Source: Coemansia sp. RSA 487
Taxonomy: Eukaryota; Kickxellomycota; Kickxellomycetes; Kickxellales; Kickxellaceae
Assembly: GCA_027577595.1 (NCBI GenBank)
Contig: JANBRJ010000051.1
Span: 1 to 64,000 of the forward strand
Length of the DNA stretch: 64,000 nt
Direction: 5' to 3'
Shown: piece after piece, positions 45,670 through 56,371 of the stretch
Position numbering within the stretch: position 1 is the stretch's first letter
How the letters are laid out: every line of letters starts with the position of its first letter
Program-made: the position numbers and the translations under genes
Notes under the pieces: model-generated
Database searches by the model: none
What the model was told of the DNA's origin: nothing
What the model saw: the letters and a program-made list of their open reading frames with translations, nothing else

Positions 45670-46815
45670 ATGCCTTCCAGCGAAATACAGATCGATATTC
45701 TCTCTGAACGCGGAACTGCAGGCGCCGCCATACCCAGCATACATTCACAGCAACGGGTCGATGACCCCTTTGGCTTGCGCGACAAGCTGATGCACGATCT
45801 GAAAGGCTACAACCGCAAGGTGAAGGCGTTCTACAAGAACCAGAACGAGTTCATCAACCAATGTTTGGACTGCATGAACCAGAGCGAGGCCGCGCAGCAA
45901 AGCAGAGAAGCGCATTTTCAACGCGAGGACATGCGGGTGCGCGTGGCCAGCTACGGCTCGCTAGCGGCCAACGTTCTGCTATTCGCACTGCAGCTGTACA
46001 CATACATCACGTCCGGGTCACTGGCCCTGTTTGCAACGATGGCTGACTCGTTCATGGATCTGCTGAGCAGCTGCACGCTCGTGTATGCGGGCTGGGTGAC
46101 GCGGTACCGGTCGCACAAGACGTACAATTACCCGGCAGGCAAGCGACGCACGCTGGGGGTTGGCATCGTTGTGTTCTCAACGCTGATGGTCGGGCTCTCG
46201 ATAGAACTGCTCATCGAGAGTATCCGCGGACTGACGTCTGGAAAGAAAGATCATGCCATCACGGCCGCCAACATCGCGTGCATTGGCGTGGCAATGGGCG
46301 TCAAGCTTGTGGTGCTCGTGTACTGCTGGCTGCTGCGCAGACACCCGGAAGCACGGATCTTTGCGACGGACCACATGAACGACCTGATACTCAACGGGTT
46401 CGGGCTGATGATGGCGCTGTTGGGCGCACACGTTGCTTGGTACATCGACCCTGTCGGCGGGCTCCTCATAGGCCTGTTCATCATGCGCTCCTGGGCAAGC
46501 GAGGCGCTGGGGCAGGCGCGGCTGCTGGTAGGCGCCACCGCAAAGCCCGAGTTCTTGAACAAACTCACGTACATGGCCATGGTGCACGACCGCAGGGTGC
46601 TGTTTGTCGACACCGTCAGGGCCTACCATGTTGGCGAGGAGACGTACGTGGAAATCGATATCGTTATGGACGAAAACACGCCGCTCTACGAGAGCCACGA
46701 CGTTGGCGAGGACCTGCAGGTGCTTGTGGAGAAGCAGGAGGGTGTGCAGCGCGCACATGTACATATCGATTTTGACTTCCAGCACCCACCAGAGCATCAT
46801 CTAAAGATGCAATAG
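45670..46815 (+). CDS. Cation diffusion facilitator, Mn-CDF type
   Basis: A single exon of 381 residues. A soluble N-terminus of ~90 residues precedes about five or six transmembrane helices (about 92-290) and a C-terminal cytosolic domain ending in VHIDFDF. The metal site in the second helix is ADSFMD (Asp126, Asp130) and in the fifth is TDHMND (Asp234, Asp238). This D-x-x-x-D pair is the signature of manganese-type CDF transporters such as plant MTP8-11, rather than the HxxxD of zinc transporters. The IDPVGGLLIGLFIMRSW and VDTVRAYHVG blocks also match that subgroup. It probably exports Mn2+ into an endomembrane compartment by proton exchange. Substrate is inferred from the motifs. Confidence 0.88.
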   Translation: MPSSEIQIDILSERGTAGAAIPSIHSQQRVDDPFGLRDKLMHDLKGYNRKVKAFYKNQNEFINQCLDCMNQSEAAQQSREAHFQREDMRVRVASYGSLAANVLLFALQLYTYITSGSLALFATMADSFMDLLSSCTLVYAGWVTRYRSHKTYNYPAGKRRTLGVGIVVFSTLMVGLSIELLIESIRGLTSGKKDHAITAANIACIGVAMGVKLVVLVYCWLLRRHPEARIFATDHMNDLILNGFGLMMALLGAHVAWYIDPVGGLLIGLFIMRSWASEALGQARLLVGATAKPEFLNKLTYMAMVHDRRVLFVDTVRAYHVGEETYVEIDIVMDENTPLYESHDVGEDLQVLVEKQEGVQRAHVHIDFDFQHPPEHHLKMQ

Positions 46816-48860
46816 CCATAGGAGCTGTTTTGATATTCTAGTTTCATTTAATTTTTCAGAATTCAGATCTTTTCTAACCTGTGGTTGGAGTCATACCCTG
46901 TTGTAGAATTAAAAAAATTAAAACGAAACAAAATTTATTGTTGTCTAGATTTGTAATTTTAGTTCGACTCGTTTCTTTGAATCTCTTGACCAAGTTCATC
47001 TACATCGCTGCCTAGACTTTGTGATCGGTTGCATAAATTTCGGTTTCATTCTTGCTGGTTCCGGATCAACAGGCGTTTCAGATGCATGCTGCCGATTTGA
47101 CATCAAAAGAACAAACGGTGTTTATTTGTTGCAAGACCCAAATGCTCTAGAGCCCTTCATATACTGTGGATGTGTCTTATAATAAACAGCTCGGCAAGTA
47201 TAGCTGGCAGCAGTATCCTTTTTCCATATTATCTAACCTTCAGCCGACACATGTAGCCTAAAAAGAAATAAGAATATTAAGAGCTAAGAGGGCGTTGTGT
47301 CAGAGTCCAAGACACAACCATTGCGGCTGCCTTTGGACCTATAGAAGTCAACCTTTTTAGTGCGCTTCTCCCTCTTGGGTTTGTAATTGTTCTGTTTTAG
47401 CCAAGTAAAAATAACATGAAACAAGACTAATATCCACCCGTTGGCCGGGACACTAAATGTGCTCACATTTTAGCGCCTTCCTATCCAAACAAAGGCTTGT
47501 TTATAGAGTTCTCTAGAGCCCTTGTCTGGCTGAAATCTGGGTTCACCGTGTTAAAAATGTCGAGATTATGTTAAATGTTTCAAAATAAATGCAAATTTCA
47601 CATGCTACATCCTAGCGCAAGCACACTATCTTCCATTATTAATAAGGATAACATCTGCCTCTGCACGAGCCATATCAAACGCGACCAAAGTCTAAAATAG
47701 CTTTTTTTTGCTTCCTTACACCAGCACAGCAATTTTATTAATTTCTGCACTATCCAATCGTTATTGGTAACTTACTCGGTTACATTATGTAAGTTGGAAC
47801 TATACTGCTGTTGTATTTGCTTACTAGGCGATAAATAACCGCCTTTTGCCGATAACTCTATGGACAAATGAGCCTAATTTCCATATCGTGTCTCTGTCTC
47901 TTCTTTGTCTTGTGCCTCGTTTTCTGTTTACGCGCGTGCTTTGTTACACATTCTGTCCAATGCGCAACTTCTGCTAACCCCCTGTGCTACGCGGAGACGA
48001 GTTGCTGTCCCTCCCAAATATTTTCCTCATGGTTTACGGTCATATGGACACGGGACACGCGCTTAGGGTGTTTCGCCCCTGATTAGCAAACCATCCAAGT
48101 CTAAAGCCTCAATGTCCAGGAGCCTTTTTCTTTCTTTCGCCTCCGTGTTTCAATAATGCACGCAGCACAAGGCAGCGTGTGGATGTTGTCTGCAAACTGC
48201 ATACGGTATTTTCCCATTTCACCCTCATGGTGGAAATGTTGAAAGCTCTCCCCCAATCCGTTTAATTCATCAAAACGTCATGAGATGAACAAAGTACGAT
48301 AATTGGAGGAAGCAAGAAAATGAAAAGAGCCAGTGACCTCAGCCAAATGATAAACGAAGTTTGCTGTGGGATCATCGCCATTCCACTGTCATCAAGCGCC
48401 ATCGCTCACATATGGCCCCTTTTATTCGTTCCATATGCGAGCTAAACCTGCCGCTACCTCCCCCTTGATAACGTTGAAGAAAAGAAGGCGGTTGAGTGGT
48501 GCAGTGTTCATATGACACGCACACACCTGGTTTGCTAATCCAGCAAACGCGTTGTAAGCATTTATTGGACTTTCTTCTTTGGCGCTTATATTCTGGTGCA
48601 GCGGCTCTCTCCTTGCCTTTCATCTGCGTTTGCTCCAAACTTTTCTTCACTTGAACATTATTCATCATTCATTATTTTACTATAAGAATCATCGTTTACT
48701 AAATCATATGTATCCAAATCATCTTGTATTCTATTCCGCTGCCCCTCCGTTCGCTGGTTCGTGCCAAATAGTACCACAGGATCTCCAAGGGGTTTTTTGT
48801 GCTTCTCTGTCGACATTCGACCCACAAAAGCACAAGCCTAACGTATCTACTTCTGCGACA
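46816..48860. other. Intergenic region before the Rua1-domain gene
   Basis: About 2 kb without a supported gene. It includes the CDF 3' flank and, from about 47870, a pyrimidine-rich plus-strand stretch leading into the next gene. Short minus-strand frames at 47284-47466 and 47626-47691 sit behind AG dinucleotides and read like chance exon ends; I could not assemble a gene from them. Confidence 0.4.
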
Positions 48861-49442
48861 ATGTCGGGAAGCACTTTGTCCTGTTCTGCAAACAGACCGC
48901 CCGCCGGATCCGGGGTTACTGGTGGTCAAGAGATAAACAGCCTTGCTGCCGCCGCTGTCGCATCTACAGTGGCAAATCCAGGCCCTGCTACAGCAGATAC
49001 ACCCACAAGCACGACCAATCAGCACATAGATCCACCTACACCCGCACAGCTAATGCAGCTGTCGAGCGATCAGTCGTCAAAGACATTTGCCTCTGATGTC
49101 AAACCTTGTTCGCAAAAGGCTGGGAATGACTCTTTTAATAGCGATTCGACAGCAGAAGCAGCAGTTGCAGATGCGGCTGAAGCCGCCATAACTCCTGATC
49201 ATACACCAGTTGATCCAGCAACTGCGTCCACTGCTCAGATCTGCGACCCAGCGGCTTCTTCTGATCCGGAAAACTTAGAATCGTCGCTCTTGCTCAAGCC
49301 GTTCTCGGGGATGACCGGAAATACAAAGCCCGATACGTCGATGGCTACACCCCAGAGCCTCCAAGACGTTGGAAGTGCATCGATTTCTCCGCTGGAAATG
49401 TTGATTGCTGCTCTTGATCCACAAAAACAACAACAGCAGCAA

Positions 49443-49474
<32 letters not shown>

Positions 49475-51032
49475 GCAGCACCAAGATTCTGTTGTTGCGT
49501 TCCCTAATGCAGATGGTAGCGGGTTCGGGAACGGTTGCACTGGCGCAAATTATGCCGGTATACCATGGACCAGTGCAAACGAGACCACAACATCGGCATG
49601 TCTGCAGAACGCGGCCAGACGGGCTTCTGATGCGGTCATATTTGAGGGATACCAACTCGGCAAGCCGCTTAGCAGCAACGGCAGCAGTGGAAGCGACATG
49701 GTTCCCCAGACAGAGCCGCTGTCCAGGACCATGATGCGCAAGGGATCTTATCCGCCAGGGATCAAGCGGCCGTTCAGCGATTTCGAGCACTTGCTGTCTG
49801 CAGCTGATCTGTATGCAAACAATCAGATCGGTACGGGAAATGGATTCAATGCTGGTGGCACCGGAGTCAGCGCATTCAGCCAGGCTGGTGGCGACCATTC
49901 CGGACCACAGGCTGTGAAGCATGCACGCCATGATAGCTTCATCGACAACAGCAGCAATATGGCCAACACAGAGGCAGCCGGTGCTGGAACGAACCTTTCC
50001 TACACAACGACAACGGCATTCCCTTACTCGACAAGACGCTCGACTGCCCTTGGAAACTACTTTGATCCTCTAAGTCCTGCTGCAAATGCGTCGGCTGGCA
50101 TTCAGATCAACCCAGCAGCAGGGATGCCGCTAATGTCCGAGTCGACGGCTGGCGTCAATGGACAACCACCTCCACCACAGTACTTTGACAGACACCACCC
50201 GTACCAGCCACAGCAGCACTACCGCTCACTTTCTCTGTCGCACATTGACTACCAGGACCCACACGGGATGATGCCCCCTCCTCCCCCACAACATATGTCG
50301 TCCATCAATATGGCGCATATCCCTGCATCCTCAATACCCACTTCGCTGCAGATAACCAGCCCTCTGGCACCTGCTCCACCTTCAGCTACGACGGCGGCAG
50401 CAGCAGCAGCCGCAGGCTTTGGCAGCGGCAACCCGGCAATGGGGTATTTCTACGATGGCATGCCAATAGGTGGCGGTGGTTCGATCGTCGATGGCATGCC
50501 GGATGGAATGCAGGAAGCTCCCAGCAGCATTATATTTGCGTCAGCGCCAATCCCTGCAATCCCCGGTGTCACGGTGAGTCCCAAGGAAAAGCCACGGCGA
50601 CTGTCCGTCCCAGACCTGACCCCCACCGAAGAAGAGGAACGGAGCGGACCCAAGGCACGGCCGCGTCGCCAAAAGGTGCGGTTTAACGACGATATGTACA
50701 CGCCAATGTGGGTGCGCAACAACGGCCAACAGAAGGAAGGCTTCTGCGATACGTGTGCGACTGGAAAATGGCTGCAGCTGAAGAACAGCGCGTTCTGGTA
50801 CCACAAGCAGTTCTTCCACGGGATCTCGTCGGTCTCTGGCCGTCCATTTGTCCGCCCTTTGCAGGTCCGCCATTACGATGCCGATATCATCGAGGGCTTG
50901 TGCCACCAGTGCCAGCAGTGGGTGCCCATTGCCAACGCCAAGCGCAGGAACAGCGTGCTTTGGTTCCGCCACGCGCACAAGTGCCATGTCTACCACAAGC
51001 CAAAGCAGGACAGCAACGAGACCAAAGACTAA
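48861..51032 (+). CDS. Rua1-type C-terminal domain protein, probable transcription regulator
   Basis: A single exon. I chose the ATG at 48861 (CGACAATG context, 723 residues); an in-frame ATG near 48708 would add about 51 residues. The first ~590 residues are Ser/Thr/Ala/Gln-rich and disordered, with a poly-Gln run at about 189-207 (CAG/CAA repeat). The conserved C-terminal domain (about 600-723) has RFNDDMYTPMWVRNNG, FCDTC near 628, FWYHKQFFHGIS and GLCHQCQQW near 680, ending in WFRHAHKCH. Paired Cys-x2-Cys and terminal His/Cys residues suggest two zinc sites. This matches the Rua1 C-terminal family. Rua1 itself activates the ustilagic acid cluster in Ustilago, but no such biosynthetic cluster is here, so the target is unknown. 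It converges on the F-box/WD40 gene. Confidence 0.78.
49426..49480 (+). repeat. CAG/CAA repeat encoding poly-Gln
   Basis: An interrupted CAG/CAA tract in the frame of the Rua1-domain protein encodes about 19 consecutive Gln, followed by His. Length polymorphism between strains would be expected. Confidence 0.95.
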
Positions 51033-51260
51033 AAGACAAATAGCCAGCTCTTCTTGAATCCGTTTGCCCATCAGATGCTTTGAAGCTTTTGCTCAGCCAA
51101 AACTAACCCCCCCCATCCATTCTTTGGGCCCACACCCTTCTATATTTTTTCCTTTATAGATTTTTGCGTAAAAATAAATCTCTATATTCGCGTGTAACCG
51201 TTTTAACCGCCAGAATGATACAAACGAAGAAAAATAGACTTTTTAACAGAAACTAAGAAC

Positions 51261-53342
51261 TTAGTCTATTTCGGAAACATCCAGATCTTTGGAAAAGTCC
51301 CAGACAATGATCTTCTGGTCCTGGCTGGTGCTCACAATGCGACTAGCGCTGAACTGGACGTCAAAGACCCAGCTAGTGTGCATGTCCTTAAGATCCAGGG
51401 TGCATTTGCCTGTGGCGATGTCCCAGACCTTGATCGACTGGTCGTAGGAACCAGAGACCGCGCGGCGTCCACCGGTGAAATGGAGCGTTCGCACAAGATC
51501 CTTGTGGCCGCGGAGCGTCTGCGTGCATTTCCCCGTATCGGCTTCCCAGACTTTGATGAGCTGGTCGCTGGAGCCAGAAACAATGGTTTTGCCATCAAAC
51601 TGCACACACGCCAGACCGCGCGTGTGGCCAGCAAACGTCCGGATCAGCTCGCCAGTCTTGATGTCCCACATCTTGATCAGCGAGTCCCCGGACGCCGAGA
51701 CTATCCGGTTTCCGCGGAGCTGGACGGCGTTCACAGGTCCACGGTGGCCGACCATTGTGCGGATAAGCTTTCCCGTGCTGCGCTGCCACACCTTTATTGT
51801 ACAGTCCTTTGAGCATGAAACGACGTATTCCGAGTCAAAGGCGACGTCGAGGACGCCGGCGGAATGCGACACGAGGCGCAGCTTGGGCGTTCCGGTCTCC
51901 CAGTCCCAGATGATGACGGTTGCGTCGCTCGAGCCCGTCACCATGGCTGTGTCGTCGTACTTGAGGCAGAGCACGGACGCGTCATGGCCGGTCAGCGTGC
52001 GGAGACAGTCAAAGGACTGGCTGTCCCACACCCGGATCGTCCGGTCGCGCGACCCGGTGACTATTTTATCGTGGTCGCACTGCACGCAGTAGACGCTGTC
52101 TGCATGCCCGGTAACCACGTGCATATCGGCGATGCCCTTTTCCCAGTGCCGATCGAGCTCCAGCCGCTGCTGGAAGAGGTACCGCCAATCTGCGCCTCGC
52201 AGACGTCCGCCACAGCCGCCAGGCAACCCGTTTATCATGCTTGGCGTCGGCGACGGCGCTACCATGTGCTGTAGCGTAAGAGCCGGGCGCAGCGACGAGC
52301 CCACGTATGCAGACATCAGCGGGTGCGTTGAGCCACCCCCCGCCGCCGCAGACGAAAACGAGCTATCATCGCCTATTCTCGGCGTATTCATCCCGTTTGT
52401 GCTGCATGCGCTCGGCGAAGCGATCCCGCTGCTGTCGCTCGTTTCTACTAGAGCAGGGGCACTGGGTGCACCAAAATGGCCACTATGCAGTCTCCTCAGC
52501 CCTGTAGCTTGCGAACCGGCACCCACATGGCGGTGGTTGCGGTGGTTGTGGCGGTGGTATCCAGCAGAAGCCAGCGCACGCGGCGTCCTCCACTCCTGCT
52601 GCTGCAAGAACAGCCTTCTCCACACCGCATTGTCATGCGCAAACCGCCTCCATGACCGGCTTACCTGCGCAATGGTCGTGACCGTGGGGAAATCGGCGTA
52701 GATGACAATAACCATGGCGATTTCGTACGGAAGACACGATAGAAAATCGATCTTTCCATCAACAGAGATCACAGAAGAACTGCCAACCGCAGATGCAGCG
52801 GTGTCGATGGAGCGGCTAATTGTGCTGACGAACGAGTCCTTGCGCTTCATCGTGCCCCTTCCCAGCGAGGTGTTGCATGGGCGTGGCGGTGCTGGACAGG
52901 GCTGCAGGAAGAGCGCGCTGTTTGTTGTAGAGCTGGCTGACACGCTATTAAAGGAAGATGGGCCGGTTTTTATGAACGGCCGCAGCATCGAGTGCTGACT
53001 CGACGATAGCGGGCTTGTTGGCGTATAAGCGCTTGCCCCGTTGCCTCCGCTCCATGTACGTGCTTGTGGAGCGGATGAGATCATGACAGGCTGGCCTCCT
53101 CCCCCTTGCCCGCCACCAGCGACACCGACATAGATAGGACCATCGTTGTCCGTGGTGCCTGGTTGTGCAATGGCTTGCGGCAAGGGGTGTTGATTGTGAT
53201 CTGCCGGCGCTGCGCTGTTGCTAGCACTATCATCTGATCCATCATGGCCATCCAGCGCTTGATATGACTGCGGATCATTTTTCGTCCAGGATAGCTTCCA
53301 CATTTTCTTGAACACCTGAATCGGCTTTGAGCTAAGAGTCAT
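51261..53342 (-). CDS. F-box/WD40-repeat protein, SCF substrate receptor
   Basis: Start chosen at the ATG at 53342 (693 residues). The frame continues upstream through probable leader, and a later ATG near 53303 is possible. An unstructured Ser-rich N-terminus leads to an F-box at about 198-246 (IDFLSCLPYEIAMVIVIYAD ... WRRL). A linker and a helix (WRYLFQQRLELDRHWEKG) resembling the segment after the F-box in beta-TrCP/Pof1 proteins follow. Then seven WD40 repeats at about 405-693 each carry a GH...WD pattern, such as GSRDRTIRVWD and GSSDQLIKVWE. It should bind Skp1 through the F-box and phosphodegrons through the propeller. The order and repeat number match FBXW1/FBXW7/Met30-type receptors; which orthologue cannot be fixed by eye. 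It is convergent with the Rua1-domain gene (228 bases between stops). Confidence 0.88.
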   Translation of the reverse strand: MTLSSKPIQVFKKMWKLSWTKNDPQSYQALDGHDGSDDSASNSAAPADHNQHPLPQAIAQPGTTDNDGPIYVGVAGGGQGGGGQPVMISSAPQARTWSGGNGASAYTPTSPLSSSQHSMLRPFIKTGPSSFNSVSASSTTNSALFLQPCPAPPRPCNTSLGRGTMKRKDSFVSTISRSIDTAASAVGSSSVISVDGKIDFLSCLPYEIAMVIVIYADFPTVTTIAQVSRSWRRFAHDNAVWRRLFLQQQEWRTPRALASAGYHRHNHRNHRHVGAGSQATGLRRLHSGHFGAPSAPALVETSDSSGIASPSACSTNGMNTPRIGDDSSFSSAAAGGGSTHPLMSAYVGSSLRPALTLQHMVAPSPTPSMINGLPGGCGGRLRGADWRYLFQQRLELDRHWEKGIADMHVVTGHADSVYCVQCDHDKIVTGSRDRTIRVWDSQSFDCLRTLTGHDASVLCLKYDDTAMVTGSSDATVIIWDWETGTPKLRLVSHSAGVLDVAFDSEYVVSCSKDCTIKVWQRSTGKLIRTMVGHRGPVNAVQLRGNRIVSASGDSLIKMWDIKTGELIRTFAGHTRGLACVQFDGKTIVSGSSDQLIKVWEADTGKCTQTLRGHKDLVRTLHFTGGRRAVSGSYDQSIKVWDIATGKCTLDLKDMHTSWVFDVQFSASRIVSTSQDQKIIVWDFSKDLDVSEID

Positions 53343-54170
53343 AAAATATGTTAACAAAGAGTCACGCGTGCGTGCCTTCTTTGTGCCGCAATTAGTAGAT
53401 ATTGTGTTGTAGTTGGCCGGATACCGTCTGTGTAGATGTGTAATGGCCGTGTGGCGATGTCGGTGCAAGAGCAGACAAAGCTGTAATAGATAAAAGATCG
53501 CAACTGTGTAGGGGAAGTTGAAGGAAAAGGCAAGCAAGACCAGAACACGCGAGGGATTCTTTTGACAAGAGTTTTGGCGGCTAAGGAAGGAGAGAGGCGA
53601 TAATATTGTAGCGTGAAGCTTATTCAAGGGCCAGCACCAGTGCGTTGAGTGACGATTGCGCATGTACATGGACAAAGGGCAATAAAAGGCAATGATAATA
53701 TGGAGTCAGAAACACTGGGACCAAACAAGAAATTTGCGGGCGCGATGAGGGTGAAACAGAAACAACAAAAGTGAGCGCCTGGATATTGGCAACTGGATGT
53801 CGTTTGCTTCTAGCGCTGTTTGTTTAAAGAAATGCTTGTTCTAATAGCTATCTGTGAATCTCTCTTTGGCCTGTCTTCTTTCGCCATATACAAGCAGAGT
53901 GGAGGATGGAAATTAGTGCCAATTGCTTACAATATCGATCTACCCCACAAAAGAGCAACGCGGGCTATGCCTTGCGCTATCTCCTTTCTCCACACCAAAC
54001 GATAGTATACCACCAATGTGGCTGACCATATGCCACAGAATATAAATGCGCCTGTTGTCTATATCTCCATTATCTCTGTAGCAATCGTACATTTAGCTAA
54101 TTGTAGGCGAACAAAGAGGACGGCCTAGACTGGATATATGCTTATATTCTAGCGTATAGCAACGACATTT

Positions 54171-54207
<37 letters not shown>

Positions 54208-56371
54208 CACAAGTGTCGCTGGGTGCAGATATTGCTATATAAACGTGCACCTTCTCTCCCCCCCCATAGATTGAAGATATTTTAGCGGTTGTTCTGGCTA
54301 TTTACAATCAAATATACTAAATACAGTGGATGACCATATGGAATTTCTACTGGTGGGCCATATACAATCATATAGTGCTTAGTAGAAAAAAACAAAGGCA
54401 AAAGAGACTCTCTCCAGCCATACTCAACGCTACCTTTATTGTACGCAATACTAGATCGACCAAAGTGCAAAGATCATAATATTATAGTAGCAACAGGACG
54501 CAATAAAACGAAAAAGATATGTATTTTAAAAGAAAGGATAGCTTGAGAGACAAAAAGAGAAAGAAGCGTGTGTGCGACAAAATACGAGTGGTAAAATATA
54601 ACCGAAAAGAAAGTGATGCGTTTGTGTATTGTTTTGTTGCACCAGTCACAAAACGCACAAAACGGGTTTGGTTTATTCGCGAACAAGGATATCAAGATCC
54701 ACTGAAAAGCCGGAAAGCCGGTGTAGCCAAACAGTGTGCAGTGTGTTTGTATTTCCACCAGTATATTGCGTGTTTGTGCGCCACACGTCATCATTTTTTG
54801 GTACTTTTGGTAATTGTACAGATCGATTGCAGTGGAAAAGGTATTGTTATTTAATAAAAAAAACAAAACTAAACCAAAAAAAAGCTAGGGAGAAAACGCG
54901 CTATATCTACATCATAACGTTCCAAAGGGACTATAAAAAGCAACCAGAACTTGAGAACCGGTTAGTACACCTGCAGACCAAAGAAAGTACCATCTTCACG
55001 AATCAAGCAAACAAACAAGAAGCAAGGCAGTTAAAGTGTGTCAGAAATGAATCAGTAATCAACGACTAAATAACAAGCAAATTCTTTATGAATTTGCAGT
55101 CTCATACGGCACTTCCTAATGTAGATTCGACAATTCATCATTTTTTATCAAAACAGTCTTGGGACTCTTTTATTCACATTTCAGCAGACAAAGAAAAAAA
55201 GACTTACAGTAAGCCCCGACGACGTCTTGACTGTGCGTCAGAATATAAAAAAGTAAATCTATGAAGATACAGAAAAGTTCATGCCTATAATCCCGACAAA
55301 ACCAGCAAGCAAAGCAAGCACTATATACATATTAGTAAAAACTGGTTCAGTGTCGCGATGACTGTAGCAACAGCAGTCATTAAAATAATGGCTTGGCAAT
55401 AGGAGAGATCAGACTTCCATGGAAGGTCTAAAACTAGCATCAAGCAGGACCATTACGGTACAAGCTCTTTAGTGGAAACTGCGAATTTCGAATAAACTTC
55501 ATCATCTCCCTCCCAGAAACGCCAATAAAGTTCAAAGATAATATTAGAATTACATACCTTACCGCAGCATACACAGAAAGCTTGACAGGGACTAGTATTG
55601 AATCATCGTATATTAACCTAAAGGCAAGCAACATACAGCAGTAAGCGTAAAGCAGTTAGTACCAAAGCTCAAACTCACGTAAACAATGACACCAAAAAAC
55701 CCGGTGCTATAGAGAGAGTGTATCAGAAAAAATATACTGGCAAGTATTACAGGCCCACAGCGAATGGGCCCAAGATAAAGTCATCAGGGTCGATATGAAG
55801 TGGATAGAAGAAAAATCAAACATCACATACACTCTACTGCAATAATGAAGGCAGCAAGATGCTAGACACGTACCATTTACAAGTGAAAAAGCAAAGAGCT
55901 AAAAGAATACAGAAAAAGATAAAGAGGCGGAAGAAAGGGAAACAAGAAGCAAAGGGTCGGAGGGTCACACTTTATACAACTCTGGATCAAGTGATAGACA
56001 AAAAAAAGCAGTTTAAAGAGAAAAAAATTTTCCATCACTTTTCCCCCAATTTTTTGCATGCCAAAGTAAATCCATCCTCCAGATCAAACCCCAGATCAGC
56101 ACAGCCATACGAAAAGCGGAGCGTGTTTTGATTTGGGTTCAGTGCGGCAGATCAGAACACAGCCAGACCATGGCCAGAAATGGAAAAACAAAATAAACAA
56201 GCGAGTTTATCAAAATATCAATCAGAAGAAAAAAATGTATATGCTTTGAACAGAAGAAAAAGAGAAAGATAGGAGGAGGGGATGTAGATTTGCTCCAAAA
56301 GCGATATGTGAGCGAAAAGGAAGACGGAGGCGGAGCTTCCATTTTTATAGACGAATAAGGAAGGAAGGCAG
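53343..56371. other. 3-kb region between F-box/WD40 and Vac8 genes
   Basis: No gene is firmly supported. The first ~330 bases continue the F-box/WD40 frame and are probably its leader. A (TA)n tract lies at 54173-54205. From about 54480 to 56340 the plus strand is strongly purine-rich, so the minus strand is T/C-rich. Several short hydrophobic open stretches bounded by GT/AG signals occur there on the minus strand; see the corresponding finding. No RNA gene was recognised. Confidence 0.4.
54173..54205. repeat. (TA)n microsatellite
   Basis: About 16 TA units without interruption, in intergenic sequence upstream of the F-box/WD40 gene. Confidence 0.95.

Noticed and set aside
47626-47691. 22-codon minus-strand segment reading TLVAFDMARAEADVILINNG behind an AG acceptor
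   Set aside because: Looks like a last exon, but upstream pieces require introns of about 31-42 bases and micro-exons; too short to distinguish from chance.
53343-53675. N-terminal extension of the F-box/WD40 frame starting near 53675
   Set aside because: Leader-like composition with hydrophobic and Arg/His-rich chance residues; the ATG at 53342 gives a more ordinary protein.
54629-55069. 146-codon plus-strand frame in the purine-rich block
   Set aside because: No domain, biased Lys/Thr/Gln composition that follows the purine skew, and no promoter-like context.
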